39,480 nucleotides of DNA from positions 1-39,480 of the forward strand of contig JAAFJC010000029.1 in assembly GCA_013297925.1 (NCBI GenBank). Reading direction: 5' to 3'. Below are positions 33,037 to 39,480 of this stretch, one piece after another (position 1 is the stretch's first letter; every line of letters starts with the position of its first letter). Source of the stretch: Comamonadaceae bacterium. GTDB lineage: Bacteria; Pseudomonadota; Gammaproteobacteria; Burkholderiales; Burkholderiaceae_C. A program made the translations under genes and the position numbers. The notes beneath the pieces are model-generated. The model worked only from the letters and a program-made list of their open reading frames with translations. It was not told the origin of the DNA and searched no databases.

Positions 33037-33572
33037 TTTTCAGCCAACAACTGACCAATCAAGGTATGCAGGGCCACAAAATCTGGCGTGCCCACATAGC
33101 GCTTCACAATCTCGCCTTTTTTGTTCACGAGATAGGTGGTCGGCGTGAGCTTCACGTCGCCCCAGGCTTTGGCCACGGCCCCCGTGTTGTCAATCGCCAC
33201 CTTAAAAGGAAGCTTGCGCGTTTCGGCGAAGTTCACCACAAAAGCCGGCGGGTCGTAGCTCATGGCCACGGCCACGGTGTCGTAGCCTTGCTGGGCGAAT
33301 TTGTTGTAGGTTGAAATGATCTCTGGCATTTCGGCCACGCAAGTGGTGCAGCTTGTCGCCCAGAAGTTCACCAAAGTCACTTTGCCCTTCATTTGCTCGG
33401 TGGTGAAAGGCTTGCCATCGAGCAAGATCATGGTGGAGGCAGGTACTGCGCCCGTGAAATCTGACACGTTGTTGCAGCCAGCTAGCGTCAACGCGCCAAG
33501 CGCGGCAGCGTTGAGCACAGCAGCAGTTGCCAAACGGCGAGACAACGGTAATGATCGTGGGGCAAGAGGCAT
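33030..33572 (-). CDS. TlpA-like thiol-disulfide oxidoreductase lipoprotein
   Basis: A thioredoxin-fold protein of 180 residues. The signal ends in the lipobox LTLAGC with Cys33, so the mature protein should be a periplasm-facing lipoprotein. The active site is NFWATSCTTCVAEMPEI with Cys75 and Cys78; where most TlpA/ResA proteins have WCxxC, this one has SCTTC. The later TTYLVNKKGEIVKRYVGTPD contains the cis-proline region (TPTTY). It probably reduces or oxidises disulfides in exported proteins, for example in cytochrome c maturation. The frame is open upstream to 33671; I take the ATG at 33572, which places the basic SRRLA segment before the hydrophobic stretch. The start lies only 27 bp from the divergent DUF4197 gene. 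Confidence 0.9.
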   Translation of the reverse strand: MPLAPRSLPLSRRLATAAVLNAAALGALTLAGCNNVSDFTGAVPASTMILLDGKPFTTEQMKGKVTLVNFWATSCTTCVAEMPEIISTYNKFAQQGYDTVAVAMSYDPPAFVVNFAETRKLPFKVAIDNTGAVAKAWGDVKLTPTTYLVNKKGEIVKRYVGTPDFVALHTLIGQLLAEKA

Positions 33573-33599
33573 CTTCAATTTATCCAAAGGAGCATTTTC

Positions 33600-34304
33600 A
33601 TGAAACGTCGTCAGTTTAACCACGCAGGCACTTCCGTGCTCGGCCTGTGTATTCTTGCTGCTTACCAACAAGCTTACGCCTTGTCGCTGTCTGATCTCAC
33701 CGACAAAGACGCCAGCGCGGGCCTGAAAACGGCGCTTGAGCGCGGTGCTTTGTCGGCCGTGAGTATTTTGGGGAAAACAGATGGGTTTCTCGGCAATGCT
33801 TTGGTGCGTATTCCGCTGCCAGGGTTCCTCAATGACGCTGGAAAACTCATGAAATCGCTCGGTCAGGGCAAAAAGGTGGACGAACTCGTCACCGCGATGA
33901 ACCGTGGCGCTGAGCAGGCCGTGCCGTTTGCCAAGGATTTGCTCGTCTCTGCCGTGAAAGGCATGAATGTGACGGATGCCAAGAATATTCTGAAAGGTGG
34001 AGATACCTCGGTGACCAGCTTTTTTGCTGAGAAAACACGCTCTCCTTTAGGCATCAAGTTTCTTCCCATCGTGACGAAAGCCACCGAAAAGGTCGGCTTG
34101 GCACAAAAGTACAACGATGTCGCCGGCAAGGCGCAAGGCCTAGGCTTGGTGAAAAAAGAAGAAGCCAACATCCAGCAATACGTGACCGGCAAATCACTTG
34201 ATGGCCTCTATACGATGATCGGTGAGGAAGAAAAGAAAATCCGCAAAGATCCCGTGGGCACGGGCAGCGATATCTTGAAGAAGGTGTTTGGCGTCTTTAA
34301 ATAA
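33600..34304 (+). CDS. DUF4197 exported protein
   Basis: A protein of 234 residues with a signal peptide (hydrophobic TSVLGLCILAAYQQAYA). The DUF4197 family is recognised from LSLSDLTDKDASAGLKTALE, FLGNALVRIPLPGFLNDAGK, DELVTAMNRGAEQAVPFAKD, GMNVTDAKNILKGGDTSVTS and YVTGKSLDGLYTMIGEEEKK. The family is helical, periplasmic and without a known role. AAAGGAG precedes the ATG. The start is separated from the divergent TlpA-like gene by 27 bp, so at least one promoter must lie inside the neighbouring coding region. The gene is followed by a family A repeat whose stem forms a terminator. Confidence 0.93.
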   Translation: MKRRQFNHAGTSVLGLCILAAYQQAYALSLSDLTDKDASAGLKTALERGALSAVSILGKTDGFLGNALVRIPLPGFLNDAGKLMKSLGQGKKVDELVTAMNRGAEQAVPFAKDLLVSAVKGMNVTDAKNILKGGDTSVTSFFAEKTRSPLGIKFLPIVTKATEKVGLAQKYNDVAGKAQGLGLVKKEEANIQQYVTGKSLDGLYTMIGEEEKKIRKDPVGTGSDILKKVFGVFK

Positions 34305-34332
34305 GACCTTGCCTCGTTTTTAAGCGTCTTTA

Positions 34333-34396
34333 TTGCTATTTTCGGCTATTCGCCGGCATAGAATATGCGAGGCCTGCTACTGATTCAGTAGCAGGC
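34333..34396 (-). repeat. Family A short repeat, copy A8
   Basis: On the minus strand it begins with the stem GCTACTGAATCAGTAGC in place of the usual GCTATC...ATAGC, then AGGCCTCGCATATTCTATGC and CGGCGAATAGCC. The stem has changed on both sides in a compensating way. Confidence 0.75.
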
Positions 34397-34400
34397 TTTT
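34372..34400 (+). terminator. Terminator after the DUF4197 gene, made from the repeat stem
   Basis: GCCTGCTACTGA and TCAGTAGCAGGC pair over 12 bp and are followed by TTTT and CT. The hairpin is the stem part of family A copy A8, so the repeat appears to serve as the terminator here. Confidence 0.82.
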
Positions 34401-34655
34401 CTATTGAATAAGTGTGGAATAGCCCACATCCACATCACTCGCCGCCTGCCCACCGCGTATGCCCCAGTGCTCGAATGGCTCTTCGCGCAAGCTGATCAGC
34501 ACATGATCTCTGGCAATGGCGGCGGAGCAGTTTTCTAAATTTGCCACGATGGCTTGATACAGCCTTCGCTTAGCGTCAAGGATGCGGCAGCTAGCCTCCA
34601 AGATTGATGAGAATTGCGATCCTGCAGCGCAGCAAGAATCGCAATAATCAACCAT
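34401..34655 (-). pseudogene. Tautomerase-family gene remnant, C-terminal part only
   Basis: The 84 codons contain KRRLYQAIVANLENC, then ARDHVLISLREEPFEHWGIR and GGQAASDVDVGYS, which match the C-terminal half of the tautomerase/MIF superfamily (4-oxalocrotonate tautomerase-like, the form with WGIRGGQAASD near the end). The first 25 codons (MVDYCDSCCAAGSQF...) do not look like a family N-terminus, and the N-terminal half with the catalytic proline is absent. The expected position of the missing half is taken up by a family A repeat and the purU start, so the gene is most likely truncated. A short functional ORF cannot be excluded. Its stop lies next to the DUF4197 terminator. Confidence 0.6.
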
Positions 34656-34668
34656 TCATGCAATAGAT

Positions 34669-34729
34669 CACTACTAATTTCATAGCGTCGCCCGCACGTT
34701 TTATGCCGGCCAGAGGCAGATTTCGATGA
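34669..34729 (+). repeat. Family A short repeat, copy A9
   Basis: It reads CACTACTAATTTCATAGCG, then TCGCCCGCACGTTTTATGCC and GGCCAGAGGCAG. It lies between the tautomerase remnant and purU, ending 21 bp before the purU start codon. Confidence 0.7.
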
Positions 34730-34750
34730 AAAATACGAGAAAATAGGGGG

Positions 34751-35608
34751 ATGTCTACGCTTCAAACGCCCACGTACATCCTGACTTTGACTTGCCCAGA
34801 CCGCATGGGCATCGTGCATGCTGTCTCAGGTTTTTTGCTCGATCACGGCGGTAATATTGAAGAAGCCGCGCAATACAACGATCACGATACGGGGCTGTTT
34901 TTCATGCGCGTGAGCTTTGCTTGCGGTCAGCCGCAGGAGGCTTTGCGCGAGGATTTGGGCACTTTTGCCGCAGGATTTGGCATGAATTGGCAGCTGCATG
35001 CCGCCCAGCAGCCAATGCGCACGGTGCTGATGGTGAGCCAACAAGGCCATTGCCTCAATGATTTGTTGTTTCGCTGGAAAAGCGGCTTGCTCGCTTTAGA
35101 CATTCGCGCCATCATCAGCAACCACCGAGATTTTTACCAGCTCGCGGCCAGCTACAACGTGCCGTTTCATCACATCCCGATGGCCAAAGATAGCAAAGCT
35201 CAGGTGGAAGCGCGGCAACTGGAAATCATCAACGCAGAGGGCGCAGAGCTGGTGATTTTGGCGCGCTATATGCAGATTCTCTCGAATGACATGTGCAAGG
35301 CTTTGGCAGGCCGCGCGATCAATATTCATCACAGCTTTTTGCCCAGCTTCAAGGGTGCCAAGCCATACTATCAAGCGCATGATCGCGGCGTGAAGCTGAT
35401 TGGTGCCACGGCGCATTACGTAACAGCTGATTTGGATGAAGGCCCAATCATTGAGCAAGATGTTGCGCGCGTGGATCATTCAGACACCGTGGATGACCTC
35501 ACAGCCCGTGGCCGAGACACAGAAAGCCAGGTGCTCGCCCGCGCCGTGAAGTGGCACAGCGAGCATCGCGTGCTGCTCAATGGCCACCGGACTGTGGTGT
35601 TTCGGTAA
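34751..35608 (+). CDS. purU: Formyltetrahydrofolate deformylase
   Basis: A cytoplasmic enzyme of 285 residues that hydrolyses 10-formyltetrahydrofolate to tetrahydrofolate and formate, balancing one-carbon pools and supplying formate for PurT. The N-terminal ACT domain is YILTLTCPDRMGIVHAVSGF with LLDHGGNIEEAAQYNDHDTG. The catalytic formyltransferase-like domain has VLMVSQQGHCLNDLLFRWKS, SNHRDFYQLAASYNVPFHHI, then LVILARYMQILSNDMCKALA and GRAINIHHSFLPSFKGAKPY with the catalytic Asn and His, and DLDEGPIIEQDVARVDH with the catalytic Asp. Length is normal. The gene is preceded by a family A repeat and followed after 190 bp by rpsL. Confidence 0.97.
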   Translation: MSTLQTPTYILTLTCPDRMGIVHAVSGFLLDHGGNIEEAAQYNDHDTGLFFMRVSFACGQPQEALREDLGTFAAGFGMNWQLHAAQQPMRTVLMVSQQGHCLNDLLFRWKSGLLALDIRAIISNHRDFYQLAASYNVPFHHIPMAKDSKAQVEARQLEIINAEGAELVILARYMQILSNDMCKALAGRAINIHHSFLPSFKGAKPYYQAHDRGVKLIGATAHYVTADLDEGPIIEQDVARVDHSDTVDDLTARGRDTESQVLARAVKWHSEHRVLLNGHRTVVFR

Positions 35609-35668
35609 ATTACTGCAATTATTCACAGTAATTTGTGCTCTGTTTGGGGCATCGCAAGCAGCCTCATC

Positions 35669-35698
35669 TTGCCCGGCCTCGGGCTTTCGGGTTAAAAT
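35669..35698 (+). promoter_or_regulatory. Probable promoter of the str operon
   Basis: TTGCCC at 35669-35674 and TAAAAT at 35693-35698 are sigma-70-like hexamers 18 bp apart, placed before a structured leader and about 100 bp upstream of rpsL. Confidence 0.6.
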
Positions 35699-35704
35699 CG
35701 AAGG

Positions 35705-35757
35705 CTGTCCTGCTTTTGACGATGCAGGGCAGATGGCTGTCTGCGTGGTTTCCACGC
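35705..35757 (+). promoter_or_regulatory. Structured rpsL leader with two hairpins
   Basis: CTGTCCTGC and GCAGGGCAG (35705-35732) pair over 9 bp with one G-T pair. GCGTGG/CCACGC with a TTT loop (35743-35757) follows. A T-rich run (TTTTCGTTTTTT) lies at 35765-35776, so the second hairpin may act as an attenuator or as a ribosomal-protein target. The rpsL start is 41 bp further on. Confidence 0.5.
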
Positions 35758-35797
35758 GGGGAGCTTTTCGTTTTTTCATTCACGTTTAGGTAGATAC

Positions 35798-36175
35798 ATG
35801 CCAACCATTAATCAACTCATCCGTCACGGACGCGAGGTGGAGACTGTTAAGTCGAAATCTCCCGCGATGCAAAACTGCCCGCAGCGTCGTGGCGTTTGCA
35901 CCCGTGTTTACACCACAACCCCTAAGAAGCCCAATTCCGCTCTGCGTAAAGTTGCCAAAGTGCGCTTGACCAACGGTTTTGAGGTGATCTCCTACATCGG
36001 CGGCGAAGGCCACAACCTCCAAGAACACAGCGTTGTGCTGGTGCGCGGCGGTCGTGTGAAAGACTTGCCCGGTGTGCGTTACCACATCGTGCGTGGCTCG
36101 CTCGATTTGCAAGGCGTGAAAGACCGCAAGCAATCGCGTTCCAAGTACGGCGCAAAGAAGCCGAAGGCTAAGTAA
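35798..36175 (+). CDS. rpsL: 30S ribosomal protein S12
   Basis: A ribosomal protein of 125 residues at the decoding centre of the 30S subunit. It starts [20 protein letters not shown] and contains the invariant [17 protein letters not shown] and [18 protein letters not shown]. The streptomycin-determining positions carry the sensitive form: Lys43 and Lys88. AGGTAG before the ATG is a reasonable ribosome-binding site. It is the first gene of the str operon (rpsL, rpsG, fusA, tuf). Here the gene before it is purU; rpoC is not present in the window. Confidence 0.98.
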   Translation: MPTINQLIRHGREVETVKSKSPAMQNCPQRRGVCTRVYTTTPKKPNSALRKVAKVRLTNGFEVISYIGGEGHNLQEHSVVLVRGGRVKDLPGVRYHIVRGSLDLQGVKDRKQSRSKYGAKKPKAK

Positions 36176-36179
36176 ATTT

Positions 36180-36253
36180 GCCTGAGTGACGGATCTAAAT
36201 CCAGGCTCAAAAAATTAACAGGTGCTGTTTCCCGCGTGGCGCGGAGATACAGC
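36180..36253 (+). promoter_or_regulatory. rpsL-rpsG intercistronic structure, possible S7 regulatory site
   Basis: A compound hairpin is present at 36224-36253: GCTGT/ACAGC outside and CCGCG/CGCGG inside around TGG, with small internal loops. A weaker stem (GGAT/ATCC inside GCCT/AGGC) lies at 36180-36206. In E. coli ribosomal protein S7 binds the rpsL-rpsG gap to control translation; a parallel role here is inference. The rest of the 186-bp gap to rpsG shows nothing else. Confidence 0.4.
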
Positions 36254-36361
36254 GTAGTGATTCCAACCTGCAATAGTGCCAGGCGAATCGAGTAAGTGAA
36301 GGTTCTCAGAACTTTCGCGGTGTTCCAAAAGAATACCAACTGAAGCAATAAGAGGTGAAAT

Positions 36362-36832
36362 ATGCCACGTCGTCGCGAAGTCCCTAAACGTGAAATTCTG
36401 CCGGATCCAAAATTCGGCAATGTTGAGCTCTCAAAATTCATGAACGTCATCATGGAGAGCGGTAAAAAAGCGGTTGCTGAGCGCATCATTTATGGTGCCC
36501 TCGAGCAGATCGAAAAGAAAGCTGGCAAAGACCCGATGGAGTTGTTTGGCGTGGCCATCAACAACGTCAAGCCCATGGTGGAGGTGAAATCCCGCCGCGT
36601 GGGTGGTGCCAACTACCAAGTGCCAGTGGAAGTGCGCCCTGTGCGTCGCTTGGCTCTGAGCATGCGCTGGATCAAGGAAGCCGCACGCAAGCGTGGCGAA
36701 AAATCCATGGCTCTGCGTTTGGCCAACGAGCTGATCGAAGCCAGCGAAGGCCGTGGCGGCGCAATGAAGAAGCGCGACGAAGTGCACCGTATGGCCGAAG
36801 CGAATAAGGCATTTAGCCACTTCCGTTTCTAA
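36362..36832 (+). CDS. rpsG: 30S ribosomal protein S7
   Basis: A primary 16S rRNA-binding protein of 156 residues that starts assembly of the 30S head and is the likely feedback regulator of the operon. It begins [20 protein letters not shown] and shows [40 protein letters not shown], then [20 protein letters not shown] and [20 protein letters not shown]. Ending [20 protein letters not shown] is canonical for the bacterial family. AAGAGGTG precedes the ATG. The stop codon is part of a hairpin that separates it from fusA. Confidence 0.98.
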   Translation: MPRRREVPKREILPDPKFGNVELSKFMNVIMESGKKAVAERIIYGALEQIEKKAGKDPMELFGVAINNVKPMVEVKSRRVGGANYQVPVEVRPVRRLALSMRWIKEAARKRGEKSMALRLANELIEASEGRGGAMKKRDEVHRMAEANKAFSHFRF

Positions 36833-36882
36833 GACAAAACGGTAGAGGACACGCGGCGCAAGTGCGCCGCCCTCGTTGTCTT
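36831..36882 (+). terminator. Hairpin after rpsG (partial terminator or processing site)
   Basis: AAGACAA and TTGTCTT (36831-36837, 36876-36882) pair over 7 bp; inside, GCGGCGC and GCGCCGC pair around AAGT. Only a weak T-rich tail (ATTTCTTTG) follows, so it may reduce but not end transcription into fusA. Confidence 0.5.
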
Positions 36883-36931
36883 ATTTCTTTGAAAAGCGAC
36901 AGGCCGCCCTTAGCTTTTCAACACTTTAAAA

Positions 36932-36977
36932 CCTGTCTGAAAGTATCGCGGGAGCGAAGCGACCGAAACTTTCAGGC
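36932..36977 (+). promoter_or_regulatory. Hairpin just upstream of the fusA ribosome-binding site
   Basis: CTGAAAGT and ACTTTCAG pair over 8 bp and enclose TCGC/GCGA with a GGGAGCGAA loop. The 3' side ends directly in front of the fusA ribosome-binding site GAAAGGAAATC, so the structure could influence fusA translation. Confidence 0.4.
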
Positions 36978-36994
36978 ACAGAAAGGAAATCATC

Positions 36995-39097
<2,103 letters not shown>

Positions 39098-39123
39098 TTG
39101 GTATTCGTAGAGAAGACCAACAT

Positions 39124-39230
39124 CCGGACGCGAAAGACGCAAAAGTTACGCGAAAAACGCGAAAGAACAGCCAAAATTTTGTTTGTATTTTTCGCGTCTT
39201 TTGCGTAACCTTCGCGCCTTTCGCGTCCGG
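39124..39230. repeat. Long imperfect inverted repeat between fusA and tuf
   Basis: The outer arms of about 41 nt (39124-39164 and 39190-39230) start with CCGGACGCGAAAG and are complementary at 36 of 41 positions; all five differences are purine or pyrimidine transitions. The arms are also internally periodic (ACGCGAAAG, ACGCAAAAG, ACGCGAAAA, ACGCGAAAG). It resembles no copy of families A or B. Confidence 0.85.
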
Positions 39231-39252
39231 AAATTGAATTCGTTTTATCCCT

Positions 39253-39330
39253 GTCTGCGATTTCGCACCCAGCGCTGCCCGTGGCGATGGAATCAGTAGT
39301 GAAGTGCAGACGTTAAACCCTACACGGGCA
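39253..39330 (+). promoter_or_regulatory. Possible tuf leader structure
   Basis: GTCTGC (39253) can pair with GCAGAC (39306) and TGCCCGTG (39276) with CACGGGCA (39323). The pairs interleave, so they are either a pseudoknot or two competing hairpins. The last strand ends 23 bp before the tuf ATG. Confidence 0.3.
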
Positions 39331-39341
39331 TGTTCTTTTGA

Positions 39342-39480
<139 letters not shown>

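Noticed and set aside
35580-35789. 69-codon open frame between purU and rpsL.
   Set aside because: It covers the str promoter and leader hairpins and resembles no known leader peptide or family.

Overview
The window looks like a chromosomal segment of a betaproteobacterium of the order Burkholderiales, most likely family Comamonadaceae. I base this on the gene set (GTP-type PEP carboxykinase, Coq7, a 16-stranded-type general porin, the imuA-imuB-dnaE2 cassette, a divergent cytochrome b561/cytochrome c' pair, PurU, and the rpsL-rpsG-fusA-tuf order) and on a short intergenic repeat resembling ones I remember from comamonad genomes. The genus cannot be fixed from sequence reading alone. No rRNA, tRNA, CRISPR array, insertion sequence or prophage gene was seen.

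Layout. 1-1735: minus-strand DMT transporter (cut by the window edge) and molybdate-binding protein ModA. 1906-5709: pckG, a pair of long hairpin repeats, an RBBP9-type hydrolase and parB. 5722-7960: a minus-strand pair, FAD oxidoreductase then FecR-domain protein. 8101-10319: MscS channel, cobalamin adenosyltransferase and coq7 (minus). 10671-14459: porin, DUF3047 lipoprotein and a peptide-type ABC binding protein. 14599-17882: a DUF1800/DUF1501 pair and an EF-hand protein. 17883-18267: a second pair of long hairpin repeats. 18268-24337: a metallo-beta-lactamase-fold hydrolase (minus), then the SOS mutagenesis cassette imuA-imuB-dnaE2 with a LexA-box-like site just upstream. 24481-31354: CorA-type transporter, several alpha/beta hydrolases, an amidohydrolase, a DODA-type dioxygenase and an M20 peptidase. 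31394-32726: divergent cytochrome b561 and cytochrome c'. 32727-34655: one more long hairpin, a TlpA-like lipoprotein, a DUF4197 protein and a tautomerase remnant. 34751-39480: purU and then the str operon (rpsL, rpsG, fusA, start of tuf).

The genes are mostly ordinary housekeeping and metabolism. The striking content is between (and once inside) them. Repeat family A is a ~60-bp element with consensus AATAGCTGCTCGCGCAG followed by TATTTATGCCGGC; eight intergenic copies are seen, plus one that lies in frame inside the RBBP9-type hydrolase gene and encodes about 20 extra residues. Repeat family B is a large hairpin element with a conserved core (ATAAAGGGGGA ... GGAGGACA) enclosed by long outer arms that are self-complementary within each copy but different in sequence from copy to copy; five copies are present, four of them as two head-to-head pairs. 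Within family B the stem next to the core changes with compensation (GCGAC/GTCGC versus GCAAA/TTTGC), which points to selection on structure or to an unusual copying mechanism. A further unrelated 107-bp hairpin separates fusA from tuf.

Functional links: imuA, imuB and dnaE2 overlap or abut and should act together as an error-prone repair polymerase under LexA control. The str genes form one translation operon, with structured segments in the rpsL leader and in the rpsL-rpsG gap where ribosomal-protein feedback is known in other bacteria. parB lies here without parA beside it, and modA without modBC.
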